Position numbers and translations under genes: made by a program. From Nitrogeniibacter mangrovi (lineage in GTDB: Bacteria; Pseudomonadota; Gammaproteobacteria; Burkholderiales; Rhodocyclaceae): a DNA stretch of 64,000 nucleotides. The stretch spans positions 4,172,645 through 4,236,644 of the forward strand of contig NZ_CP048836.1 in NCBI RefSeq assembly GCF_010983895.1. The letters are read 5' to 3'. How positions within the stretch are numbered: position 1 is the first letter of the stretch; the number at the start of each line of letters is the position of its first letter. This document shows, piece after piece, positions 39,238-47,775 of the stretch. The notes under the pieces are model-generated. The model made no database searches. It saw only the letters and a list, made by a program, of their open reading frames with translations, and had not been told where the DNA came from.

Positions 39238-39774
39238 ATGGGCCGGGTGCCCCTGCTGTTGCTGCTGTTGTCCTGTTCAGTCCTCACGGCCTGCGGGCCC
39301 GATGCAGCCGAGGCACCGGCGACCGAGTCGAAAGTGGCCCGGGAAGGTGCCCGCGACGCCGGTGATGCCGCCCGCGATGCGGTGAAGAAAGCCGGTGACG
39401 CATTGCGCCGGCTGGGGGGCGCACCGACGCCGGAACCGACCCCGGCGCCACCGCCGGCGCTGCCCGAGCCGACCCCTGAAGTGGTGCTGAAGGCACCGCT
39501 GCCGACCACGCCCGCGGCGATCGAACCCATTCCCGACGAGACCCAGCGTATCGAGGAGGATCCCTCCGTGGCGCGTGACGCGGGTGCGGCGACCCAGGAG
39601 GCCACCGAACGCCTGCTCGAGGCCACCCGACGGGCCGCCGAGCGGATGCGCAATGCGGGCAAGGGCATGGTGGACGCTTTCAGCCATGAAGGTGCGCAGA
39701 GCCCGGCCCCCGTCGCCACGACCGAGGCCGCTCCACCCGCGCCGCTCACCGCGCCTGCGATGCCGAATGAGTGA
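39238..39774 (+). CDS. Putative lipoprotein of unknown function
   Basis: 178 residues. A hydrophobic signal (LLLLLLSCSVLTAC) ends in a lipobox Cys. The mature part is helical and charged (ARDAGDAARDAVKKAGDALR), then Pro/Thr-rich (about 65-95), then a second helical repeat-like stretch. It may reach across the periplasm. GGAGG with a five-base gap favours the ATG at 39238 over a TTG twelve bases earlier. The stop overlaps the ampG start. Confidence 0.65.
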   Translation: MGRVPLLLLLLSCSVLTACGPDAAEAPATESKVAREGARDAGDAARDAVKKAGDALRRLGGAPTPEPTPAPPPALPEPTPEVVLKAPLPTTPAAIEPIPDETQRIEEDPSVARDAGAATQEATERLLEATRRAAERMRNAGKGMVDAFSHEGAQSPAPVATTEAAPPAPLTAPAMPNE

Positions 39775-41068
39775 TGGCGCGCGCCCGCGGCGCGACTGGC
39801 GTGAGGTGGTCCTCAACCAGCGCATGCTGGTGTGCATCTTCACCGGTTTCGCCTCGGGCCTGCCGCTCTACCTGCTGCTCAACCTGGTGCCGGCGTGGCT
39901 GCGCACCGAGGGCCTGTCGCTCAAGACCATCGGCGCCTTCGCGCTGATCCAGTTTCCCTACACCTGGAAATTCCTGTGGGCGCCCCTGCTCGATCGCTTC
40001 GGCATCCTTCCGGCCATGGGTCGGCGGCGCAGCTGGATGCTGGTCACCCAGGTCGTGTTGCTGGCCGCGGTGGCCTGGCTCGGCCGTCTCCATCCGGCCG
40101 AACAGCTGACCCTGGTGATCACGCTCACCGCCGTCATCGCCCTGGCCTCGGCCACCCTCGACATCGCCCTGGACGCCTTCCGCCGCGAGATCCTGCCCGA
40201 CGAAGAACTTGGGCTGGGTAACGCGATCCATGTGAACGCCTATCGCATCGCCGGCCTGGTACCCGGATCGCTGTCGCTGATCCTGGCCGACCACCTGCCC
40301 TGGCAGGAGGTGTTCCTGATCACCTCGGCCTTCGTGCTGCCTGGCATGATCATGACGTTGCTGGTGCGCGAACCCACCGCCGCCGTGACCCGGCCGCGCA
40401 CCCTGCGCGATGCGGTGGTCGAGCCCTTCCACGAATTCTTCACCCGCCACGGGGTGCAGTCCGCCCTGTTGGTGCTGGCCTTCATCTTCCTCTACAAGCT
40501 CGGCGACTCCCTGTGCACCGCGCTGGCCACGCCCTTCTACCTCGACATGGGCTACAGCAAGACGGAGATCGGCATCATCGCCAAGAACGCCGGCCTGTGG
40601 CCGATGGTGATCGGCGGCATCCTCGGCGGCCTGTGGATGGTCAAGCTGGGCATCAACCGCGCCCTGTGGCTGTTCGGCGTGGTGCAGTTGGTGACCATCC
40701 TCGGTTTCGTGTGGCTGGCCTGGCTCGGCCCCGCGCCTGCGGATGCCGGGCGCCTGGCGGTGCTGGCCACGGTGATCGCGGGCGAGGCGGTCGGCGCCGG
40801 CCTGGGGACCACCGCCTTCGTCGCCTTCATGGCGCGCGCCACCCATCCGGCCTACACCGCTACCCAGCTGGCCCTGTTCACCAGCCTGATGGCGGTGCCG
40901 CGCACCTTCATCAATGCCTCGGCGGGCTGGCTGATCGAATGGCTGGGCGGTTATCTGCCCTTCTTCATGCTGTGCTTCGTGCTCGCCTTTCCCGGCATGC
41001 TGCTCCTGCTCAAGGTCGCGCCCTGGCACGAGCGCCCCGAGGATGCTTCTCCCAGGACGGTTTCATGA
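39767..41068 (+). CDS. ampG: AmpG-family muropeptide permease (MFS)
   Basis: 433 residues with about twelve membrane segments; the opening GFASGLPLYLLLNLVPAWLR and the GAFALIQFPYTWKFLWAPLLD segment are typical of AmpG. It imports GlcNAc-anhydroMurNAc peptides for cell-wall recycling. The ATG at 39767 overlaps the end of the lipoprotein gene. The final bases overlap the SMUG1-like gene start by four bases (ATGA), so lipoprotein, ampG and glycosylase are probably one transcript. Confidence 0.87.
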   Translation: MSDGARPRRDWREVVLNQRMLVCIFTGFASGLPLYLLLNLVPAWLRTEGLSLKTIGAFALIQFPYTWKFLWAPLLDRFGILPAMGRRRSWMLVTQVVLLAAVAWLGRLHPAEQLTLVITLTAVIALASATLDIALDAFRREILPDEELGLGNAIHVNAYRIAGLVPGSLSLILADHLPWQEVFLITSAFVLPGMIMTLLVREPTAAVTRPRTLRDAVVEPFHEFFTRHGVQSALLVLAFIFLYKLGDSLCTALATPFYLDMGYSKTEIGIIAKNAGLWPMVIGGILGGLWMVKLGINRALWLFGVVQLVTILGFVWLAWLGPAPADAGRLAVLATVIAGEAVGAGLGTTAFVAFMARATHPAYTATQLALFTSLMAVPRTFINASAGWLIEWLGGYLPFFMLCFVLAFPGMLLLLKVAPWHERPEDASPRTVS

Positions 41069-41784
41069 CCCATGCCCTTGTCGAGGCCGCCGCGCAGCTG
41101 CGCGACGCGGTCGATGCGCTGCGTTTTTCCGCGCCGGTCACCCATGTGTACAACCCGCTCGACTATGCCTGGGCGGTGCACGAGGCCTATCTGGAACGCT
41201 ATGGCAGCGGCAACAAGCAGGTGGTGCTGGTGGGTATGAACCCGGGGCCCTTCGGCATGGTGCAGACCGGCGTGCCCTTCGGCGAGATCGCCATGGTGCG
41301 CGACTGGATGGGGCTGGACGGGGTGGTCGGCAAGCCGGCGTACGAGAGCCCGAAGCGGCCGGTCGAGGGCTTCGCCTGCTCCCGCTCGGAAGTCAGCGGG
41401 CGGCGCCTGTGGGGGTTGTTCGCCGAGCGCTTCGGCACCGCAGAGGCCTTCTTTCGCGATCACTTCGTCGCCAACTATTGCCCCCTGGCCTTCCTCGACG
41501 GCGGCCGCAATGTCACGCCCGACAAGCTGCCCGCCGCCGAGACCGCGCCGCTGTTCGCGGCCTGCGACGCCCATCTGCATGCGCTGGTCAGCGCGCTCGA
41601 GCCGGTGTGGGTCATCGGTGTCGGCGCCTGGGCGCAGAAGCGCGCCGAGGGAGTGCTCGCGGATCTGCCGGTGCGCATCGGCCGCGTCCTCCATCCGAGT
41701 CCGGCCAGCCCGGCGGCGAACCGGGGCTGGGCCGAGGCGGCGACCCGGCAGCTGGTCGAACAGGGGGTGTGGCCCGCCGCCTGA
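41065..41784 (+). CDS. SMUG1-like uracil-DNA glycosylase
   Basis: 239 residues resembling single-strand-selective monofunctional uracil-DNA glycosylase (SMUG1, UDG family 3). GMNPGPFGMVQTGVPFG corresponds to motif A, VANYCPLAF lies in the pocket, and HPSPASPAANRGW is motif B with the intercalating loop. It removes uracil and oxidised pyrimidines from DNA. The coding start overlaps the end of ampG by four bases. It is distinct from the UDG-like protein in the cassette array. Confidence 0.88.
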   Translation: MTHALVEAAAQLRDAVDALRFSAPVTHVYNPLDYAWAVHEAYLERYGSGNKQVVLVGMNPGPFGMVQTGVPFGEIAMVRDWMGLDGVVGKPAYESPKRPVEGFACSRSEVSGRRLWGLFAERFGTAEAFFRDHFVANYCPLAFLDGGRNVTPDKLPAAETAPLFAACDAHLHALVSALEPVWVIGVGAWAQKRAEGVLADLPVRIGRVLHPSPASPAANRGWAEAATRQLVEQGVWPAA

Positions 41785-41791
41785 GCGGTAC

Positions 41792-41807
41792 TGGCACGTG
41801 GATTGCT
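41792..41807 (+). promoter_or_regulatory. Sigma-54 promoter, perfect consensus
   Basis: TGGCACGTGGATTGCT matches TGGCACG-N4-TTGCW at every consensus position, with GG-N10-GC spacing. It lies 37 bp upstream of the small gene at 41845 and just after the stop of the SMUG1-like gene. Confidence 0.8.
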
Positions 41808-41844
41808 GCAGTGCAACCCACCCACGTCACACAGAAGCCCTTCG

Positions 41845-42123
41845 ATGCGCTCGCCAGACCCCCAGCAGATTGCCCGTTTCAAGATCCATCTTCGCCGGGT
41901 GACCGGCATCAACCTCAACACCCAGCGTTTCATCGACGACGCAGCCTACGCCACGGCCATGCTGGATCGGGCCGAGTCGGTGGACGACGAGACCCTGGTC
42001 GCGCTGGCGGTGGCAATGCGCCTGGCGGCCGGCGGCGGCACCGCCGCGCCGGCCGAGGCGGCGATCGAACCGCGCACCAAGGCGGACGGGCGCAAGTACC
42101 TGTTTGGTGCGCGCGGCGGGTGA
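41845..42123 (+). CDS. Small protein of unknown function behind a sigma-54 promoter
   Basis: 92 residues, soluble: PDPQQIARFKIHLRRVTGIN, FIDDAAYATAMLDRAESVDD, an Ala/Gly-rich linker and KADGRKYLFGARGG. No family is recognised. The ATG at 41845 fits the promoter position better than an upstream in-frame TTG-type start. A perfect sigma-54 promoter makes control by an NtrC-type activator likely, as for nitrogen, carbon or stress responses. Confidence 0.7.
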   Translation: MRSPDPQQIARFKIHLRRVTGINLNTQRFIDDAAYATAMLDRAESVDDETLVALAVAMRLAAGGGTAAPAEAAIEPRTKADGRKYLFGARGG

Positions 42124-42196
42124 ACGCGGCGGCACGGCTTTTCCCCACCCGCCCCGCGTGAGACGATAAGGCCTTCGTCACTTCGGGGAACGCGGG

Positions 42197-43093
42197 ATGC
42201 GAATCGGCATCGATCTGGGCGGCACCAAGATCGAAGCGATCGCGCTTGACGCACAGGGCGTCGCGCGCCTGCGCCGTCGCGTACCCACGCCCCAGGGCGA
42301 CTATCCGGCCACCGTCGCCGCCATCGTCGATCTCGTGCGCGGGCTCGAAGCATCGCTGGACGCGCGCGCCACTGTCGGCATCGGCACGCCCGGCGCGCCC
42401 TCGCGGGTGGACGGGCGCATGAAGAACGCCAATTCCACCTGTCTCATCGGCCAGCCGCTGCAGGCGGACCTGGAAGCGGCGCTCGGGCGCCCCGTCCGAC
42501 TCGCCAATGACGCCAACTGCCTCGCCGTGTCCGAAGCCACCGACGGCGCCGCCGCCGGTGCCGCGGTGGTGTTCGGCGTCATCGTCGGCACCGGCGTGGG
42601 GGGCGGCATCGTCGTCGACGGCCGGCCCCTGGTGGGCGCCAACGCCATCGCCGGCGAGTGGGGCCACAATCCGCTCGCCGACCCGGAACCGGCGCGGCCG
42701 TGCTACTGCGGCCGGCTCGGCTGCGTGGAGACCTGGCTGTCGGGGCCGGGGCTGGCGGCCGATCATGCGCAGCACAGCGGCCAGCGACGCGACGCGCGTC
42801 AGATCGTCGACGCCGCGGCCGCGGGCGATGCCGATTGCGAGCGCAGCCTGCAACGCTACGAGGCGCGCCTGGCCCGGGCGCTGGCCACGGTGATCAACAT
42901 CCTCGATCCGGAGGTGATCGTGCTCGGCGGCGGGCTCTCCCAGCTCGCCCGCCTGTACGAGAACGTGCCGCGCCTGTGGGTGCCGCACGTGTTCTCCGAC
43001 ACCATCGCCACCCGCCTCGTCCCCCCCATGCATGGCGACAGTTCGGGCGTGCGCGGCGCCGCCTGGCTGTGGCCTCAGGAGGTCCGCACATGA
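42197..43093 (+). CDS. ROK-family sugar kinase (fructokinase-like)
   Basis: 298 residues: ATP-binding GIDLGGTKIEAIAL at the N-terminus, substrate region NDANCLAVSEA, GEWGHNPL and the Cys-rich zinc motif CYCGRLGCVETW typical of ROK kinases. Members phosphorylate fructose, glucose or amino sugars; fructokinase (Mak-like) is most likely but not proved. The stop overlaps the MOSC gene. Confidence 0.87.
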   Translation: MRIGIDLGGTKIEAIALDAQGVARLRRRVPTPQGDYPATVAAIVDLVRGLEASLDARATVGIGTPGAPSRVDGRMKNANSTCLIGQPLQADLEAALGRPVRLANDANCLAVSEATDGAAAGAAVVFGVIVGTGVGGGIVVDGRPLVGANAIAGEWGHNPLADPEPARPCYCGRLGCVETWLSGPGLAADHAQHSGQRRDARQIVDAAAAGDADCERSLQRYEARLARALATVINILDPEVIVLGGGLSQLARLYENVPRLWVPHVFSDTIATRLVPPMHGDSSGVRGAAWLWPQEVRT

Positions 43094-43761
43094 CTCAGGA
43101 TACCTGGCAGCCGGTCGGCGTCTTCGTCGGCGGCCTGCGCCCCTTGCCTCCCGAAGGCCAGATGACCGGCATGTACAAGGCGCGCCAGGGAGGGCCGGTG
43201 CGTTGCGGCGTCGAAGGCATCGAAGGCGACCGCCAGGGCGACCGCCGCGTGCATGGGGGGCCCGACAAGGCGGTGCATCTGTATCCGGCGGACCACTACG
43301 CCCGGCTCGCCGAGCTGATGCCCGACTGCCCGGTGGCGCTCGGGGCCGGCGTGCTCGGCGAGAATCTCTCGGTCGCGGGGATCGACGAGGCGCGGGTATG
43401 CATCGGCGACGTGTTCGCCCTCGGCGAGGTGCGCCTGCAGGTGAGCCAGCTGCGCCGCCCGTGCTGGAAGATCAGCCACCGGCTCGGCGTGGACGCGGCC
43501 TCGCGCCTGGTGGCGGACCACGGTCTCAATGGCTGGTACTTTCGCGTTGTCGACGGCGGCCTGATCCCGCCCGAAGGCACGCTGACCCTCGTCGACCGCC
43601 CCGCCCCCGCCATGACGCTCGCGCGCCTGTGGGCGGTCGAACAGGCCCATCGCCCCGCCATCGACGAAGTGCGCGCCCTCGCCGCCACCCCCGGTCTGGC
43701 GGCCCAATGGGCCCAGCGGCTCCGCCAGCGCGCCGACTGGCTCGAACGCCACCCCGGCTGA
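43090..43761 (+). CDS. MOSC-domain protein (YiiM-like)
   Basis: 223 residues. The MOSC core includes IEGDRQGDRRVHGGPDKAVH and GENLSVAGIDEARVCIGDVF, with the conserved Cys in LRRPCWKISHR that binds sulfur for molybdenum-cofactor chemistry. YiiM-like proteins reduce N-hydroxylated base analogues such as 6-hydroxylaminopurine. It overlaps the ROK kinase gene by four bases. Confidence 0.87.
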   Translation: MTQDTWQPVGVFVGGLRPLPPEGQMTGMYKARQGGPVRCGVEGIEGDRQGDRRVHGGPDKAVHLYPADHYARLAELMPDCPVALGAGVLGENLSVAGIDEARVCIGDVFALGEVRLQVSQLRRPCWKISHRLGVDAASRLVADHGLNGWYFRVVDGGLIPPEGTLTLVDRPAPAMTLARLWAVEQAHRPAIDEVRALAATPGLAAQWAQRLRQRADWLERHPG

Positions 43762-43786
43762 ACATCAAGAACAAGAGGACGCCCCC

Positions 43787-44035
43787 ATGACCATCCACAT
43801 CAAGCGCCTGTCCGACGGTGGGATGTCCGCCGACGCCGAGCTGCCCCCCGCGCAGCGCGCGGTCAAGAAGCCCATCCCCCTGGAGGTGCGTCGCATGCCG
43901 GAAGCCTTCACCGTGGAGACCCTGGAAGGCACCATGCAGGGCAAGGCGGGGGACTGGCTGATCACCGGCGTGGATGGCGAGGTGTATCCGTGCGATGCGG
44001 ACATCTTCGCGCGGACGTACGAGGTGGTCGGGTAG
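43787..44035 (+). CDS. Small protein of unknown function
   Basis: 82 residues: HIKRLSDGGMSADAELPPAQ, then RRMPEAFTVETLEGTMQGKA and a compact end GDWLITGVDGEVYPCDADIF. The GDWLI-GVDGE-YPC end is typical of a short domain found in phage and bacterial small proteins, with no known function. It follows the MOSC gene by 25 bp and may be in the same operon. Confidence 0.7.
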   Translation: MTIHIKRLSDGGMSADAELPPAQRAVKKPIPLEVRRMPEAFTVETLEGTMQGKAGDWLITGVDGEVYPCDADIFARTYEVVG

Positions 44036-44060
44036 CCGGACCGCCTTGCGATGAGCGGCG

Positions 44061-46232
44061 TTACACGTCCAGTGGATCCACATCCATCCGCCAGCGCACG
44101 TCGCGCGCGGTGCCGAGCCGGTAGAGCCGGCGCATCCATTCGCTGAGAAAGCCCTGCAGCGCGGCCCGCGAGGCCGATTCGACGAGCAGTTGCGCGCGTT
44201 CGCGGCGCGCCAGCCGCGTCATGCGCATGGGCACGGGGTCGTAGAGGAAGATGCCGCCGGGGGCGTCGCTGCGGATGCAGTCGCTGGCGCGGGTGAGGAA
44301 GTCGAGGGCGTCGTCGAGCACCGGGGCGTCGGCGCTCAGCATGGCCTGGAAGGTGAAGGGAGGGAAGTTGGCTTCTTCCCGTTCGGCCAGGGCCATGCGC
44401 GCGAAGGCGTCGGTGTCCTGGCGCTGCAGGCACTGGAACAGCGGGTGGTCGGGGAATTCGGTCTGGATGAGGACCTCGCCGGCCAGCGCGGCCCGCCCGG
44501 CGCGACCGCCGACCTGCATCATCTGCTGGAACAGGCGTTCCGGGGCGCGGAAGTCGGCGGCATAGAGGGCGCCGTCGGCGCCGATCACGCCGACCAGGGT
44601 GAGGCGCGGAAAGTCGTGGCCCTTGGCCATCATCTGGGTGCCGACGAGGATGTCGGCCTCGCCGGCGTGGATGCGCGCGAGCAGTTCGAGCCAGTGCTTG
44701 CGCGAGCGCGCGGCGTCCCGGTCCACGCGCAGAATGCGCGCCTCGGGGAAGCGGGCGACGAGGCCTTCCTCGAGTTTCTGGGTGCCGCGCCCGAGGGGCT
44801 TGAGATCCTGGTTGCCGCACTCCGGGCAGGCATGGGGGATGGACGTGTCGTGGCCGCAGTGGTGGCAGCGCAGGCGCCGGTCCTTCAGGTGCACCACGCA
44901 GTTGGCCGAGCAGTGCGGGCAGGCGCTGATCCAGTCGCAGGCGGGGCAGGAGAGCACCGGGGCGTAGCCGCGCCGGTTGAGGAACAGCAGGCTCTGTTCC
45001 CGGCGTTCGAGGCGTTCTCCGAGGGCCTTGATCAGGGCCGGCGAGAGGCCGTCCTCGAGCTTGATGCGGCGGGTGTCGATGAGCCGCACCGTGGGCAGAT
45101 GCGTGGCGATGGCACGCTGGGTGAGACGCAGCCGGGTGTAACGGCCCTGCTCGGCATGGCGCCAGCTCTCCAGCGACGGGGTGGCGGAGCCGAGCACCAG
45201 CGGCACCTCGCGCTGGCGCGCGCGCCACACGGCCAGGTCCCGCGCCGAGTAGCGCACCCCTTCCTGCTGCTTGTAGGACGGGTCGTGTTCTTCGTCCACC
45301 ACGATGAGGCCGAGGCGCGGCAGCGGGGTGAAGATGGCCAGCCGGGTGCCGAGCACGATGTCGGCCTCGCCCTTCATGGCGCGCACGAAGCCGCGCGAGC
45401 GGGCGCCGTCGGCGACGCCCGAGTGCAGGGCGACGATGTCGGCATCGGGAAAGCGCCCGACGACGCGCTGTTCGAGCTGGGGGGTGAGCGCGATCTCGGG
45501 CACCAGCACCAGCACCTGGCGGCCCGCCGCCAGGGCGCGCTCGATGAGGCGCAGGTAGACCTCGGTCTTGCCCGCGCCGGTCACCCCCTGCAGCAGGTAG
45601 GCGGCGAAGCCGCCGGCATGGGCGGCGACGGTGTCGATGACCTGGCCTTGTTCGTCGGTGAGCGTGGGCAGGGCGCCGGCGGTGCGCGCCGGGTTCTGCG
45701 GGCGGACGGCATAGATCCATCGGCGCCGGAGCAGATCGGCGCAGGCGGTGCCCTCGGGCCAGGTGCGGAGCACCGACTTGCGCGTCGGGCCGGCCGCCTG
45801 GAGTTGCGCGAGCAGGTGACGTGCCTTCGATGGCCGCCCGCCTTCGTCGTGGGCTTGGCGGCCGGCCGGGGTGAGGGCGAGCAGGGGGTCGGTGTCGCGG
45901 TCGTCCACCTCGTCGGCGCGACGCAGGTCGGGCGGCAGGGCGAGGGCGATCACTTCGCCCTGGGGGACGTGGTAGTAGCGGGCGACGAAGGCGGTCAGCG
46001 CGAGCCAGTCGCCCGGCAGCGGCGGAACCTCGCGCAGGAGGTGCTCCACCGGCTTGAGCCGGGCCGGATCGATATCACTTTCGGTGGGTAGATCGACGAT
46101 GACGCCGGTCTCCTGACGACGCCCGAAATTGACGCGCACGCATCGGCCTATGTCTTCGTGTGTGGCGGAATCACACGAATAATCAAACAGTTGGGGAATC
46201 GGGACAGGAAGCGCGACACGGACGATCGACAT
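44061..46232 (-). CDS. priA: Primosomal protein N' (replication restart helicase)
   Basis: 723 residues. A 3'-end-binding domain is followed by a superfamily-2 helicase with Walker A GVTGAGKTEVYL and Walker B VVDEEHD. The zinc-binding insertion contains CPACDWISACPHC, CHHCGHD and CPECGNQ, and the motif VI region is LIQTEFPDHPL-like. PriA recognises stalled forks and D-loops and loads the replisome away from oriC. It is leftward and separated from hemE by an AT-rich, DnaA-box-containing gap. Confidence 0.96.
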   Translation of the reverse strand: MSIVRVALPVPIPQLFDYSCDSATHEDIGRCVRVNFGRRQETGVIVDLPTESDIDPARLKPVEHLLREVPPLPGDWLALTAFVARYYHVPQGEVIALALPPDLRRADEVDDRDTDPLLALTPAGRQAHDEGGRPSKARHLLAQLQAAGPTRKSVLRTWPEGTACADLLRRRWIYAVRPQNPARTAGALPTLTDEQGQVIDTVAAHAGGFAAYLLQGVTGAGKTEVYLRLIERALAAGRQVLVLVPEIALTPQLEQRVVGRFPDADIVALHSGVADGARSRGFVRAMKGEADIVLGTRLAIFTPLPRLGLIVVDEEHDPSYKQQEGVRYSARDLAVWRARQREVPLVLGSATPSLESWRHAEQGRYTRLRLTQRAIATHLPTVRLIDTRRIKLEDGLSPALIKALGERLERREQSLLFLNRRGYAPVLSCPACDWISACPHCSANCVVHLKDRRLRCHHCGHDTSIPHACPECGNQDLKPLGRGTQKLEEGLVARFPEARILRVDRDAARSRKHWLELLARIHAGEADILVGTQMMAKGHDFPRLTLVGVIGADGALYAADFRAPERLFQQMMQVGGRAGRAALAGEVLIQTEFPDHPLFQCLQRQDTDAFARMALAEREEANFPPFTFQAMLSADAPVLDDALDFLTRASDCIRSDAPGGIFLYDPVPMRMTRLARRERAQLLVESASRAALQGFLSEWMRRLYRLGTARDVRWRMDVDPLDV

Positions 46233-46611
46233 ACCGTTTTGGTGCGTTAGCGTGAAAAACGTTATAGGTCAGTGGCTTGGGGTGGTTTTGAAGAATGTTC
46301 TTCGGTAATCGGGCTAACTGCCTGCCATAAAACTGTAATCAGGCCTTGTCCACAAATCCTGTGGATAACTTTGTGGGAAATGCCCGGGATAAGCCGCTAA
46401 CCGGCCGTCACCACTACGATTCTTCTACCCTGCCCCATCTTGAAGCAGTAAAAAAATGTTTAAAAACAGTGGCTTGAAAAAATACCCGAAGCGGGTGTGC
46501 AAACATCATCGCTGACGCTGCCGGGGTCACGTCGTGTGTATAAGTCAACCCCGAATCACGCGATTTCGGGGTTGACTCAAAAAAATTTTTTATACCGATT
46601 TGCGGCCTTGA
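46233..46611. promoter_or_regulatory. AT-rich intergenic region upstream of priA with DnaA boxes and a hairpin
   Basis: The 379-bp gap between hemE and priA is AT-rich for this genome. TTGTCCACA (46348-46356) and TGTGGATAA (46362-46370) face each other five bases apart, the second being a perfect DnaA box. A stem TCAACCCCGAA / TTTCGGGGTTGA (about 46546-46576) follows, flanked by a run of A and T (AAAAAAATTTTTT) on one side; it lies after the hemE stop and probably ends that transcript. No gene was found. Confidence 0.65.
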
Positions 46612-47682
46612 TCAACCCTGTGCACGCAGGCTGCGGCTGTGGGCGTGAACCGTCTCCACCAGCACGCTCACATGCTCGGGTGGCGTGTACTGGGAGATGC
46701 CGTGGCCGAGGTTGAAGACATGGCCCGGATGGTTGCCGAAGCTGTCGAGCACGGCCCGTGCTTCGCTGGCGATGCGCTCGGGGGTGCCGAACAGGATGGA
46801 CGGATCGATGTTGCCCTGCAGGGCGACCTTGTCGCCGACGCGACGGCGGGCCTCGCCGATGTCGATGGTCCAGTCCAGCCCGAGGGCGTCGCAGCCGATG
46901 TCGGCCATGGCCTCGAGCCACAGGCCGCCGCCCTTGGTGAACACGATGGACGGCACGCGACGGCCGTCGGCTTCCTTCTTGAGGCCGGCGACGATCTTCT
47001 CCATGTACTGCAGGGAGAACTCGCGATAGGCCGCATGGGAGAGCACGCCGCCCCAGGAATCGAAGATCATCACGGCCTGGGCGCCGGCGTCGATCTGGGC
47101 GTTGAGATAGGCGACGACGGCGTCGGCGGTGACGTCGAGGATGCGATGCAGCAGCTCCGGCCGTGCGTAGGCCATGGTCTTGATCTGCTGGTAGTCCTTG
47201 GACGAGCCGCCTTCGACCATGTAGCAGGCCAGGGTCCACGGGCTGCCGGAGAAGCCGATCAGCGGTACGCGGCCGTCGAGGGCGCGGCGGATCTCGCTGA
47301 CGGCATCGGTGACGTACTTGAGCTCGCCGGCCGGATCGGGGGCGGCGAGCTTCATGATCTCGGTCTCGTCGCGCAGCGGGCGCTCGAAGCGCGGGCCCTC
47401 GCCTTCGGCGAAGTACAGGCCCAGGCCCATGGCGTCGGGCACGGTGAGGATGTCGGAGAACAGGATCGCCGCATCCAGGTCGTAGCGCTCCAGCGGCTGC
47501 AGGGTCACCTCGCAGGCCATGGCCGGGCTCTTGCACAGGTTGAGGAAGCTGCCGGCGCGCTTGCGGGTGGCGCAGTACTCGGGCAGGTAGCGGCCGGCCT
47601 GGCGCATGAGCCACAGGGGCGTGTAGTCGGTGCTCTGGCGCAGCAGGGCGCGCAGGAAGGTGTCGTTGCGCAGGGGGCTCAC
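46612..47682 (-). CDS. hemE: Uroporphyrinogen decarboxylase
   Basis: 356 residues with the family signature [13 protein letters not shown] near residue 28, catalytic Asp in [13 protein letters not shown], and [13 protein letters not shown]. It converts uroporphyrinogen III to coproporphyrinogen III in heme synthesis. The start is GTG at 47682, preceded by AGGA seven bases away. Leftward, downstream of trkH. Confidence 0.96.
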   Translation of the reverse strand: MSPLRNDTFLRALLRQSTDYTPLWLMRQAGRYLPEYCATRKRAGSFLNLCKSPAMACEVTLQPLERYDLDAAILFSDILTVPDAMGLGLYFAEGEGPRFERPLRDETEIMKLAAPDPAGELKYVTDAVSEIRRALDGRVPLIGFSGSPWTLACYMVEGGSSKDYQQIKTMAYARPELLHRILDVTADAVVAYLNAQIDAGAQAVMIFDSWGGVLSHAAYREFSLQYMEKIVAGLKKEADGRRVPSIVFTKGGGLWLEAMADIGCDALGLDWTIDIGEARRRVGDKVALQGNIDPSILFGTPERIASEARAVLDSFGNHPGHVFNLGHGISQYTPPEHVSVLVETVHAHSRSLRAQG

Positions 47683-47775
47683 GGTCGATCCTGGTCAGAT
47701 GGCTGTCAAAACCGGGATTATCCGCGTTTTGGCGCCGGGCCGACACCCGGGTGGATCAAATGGCGTGCGCGCCGC

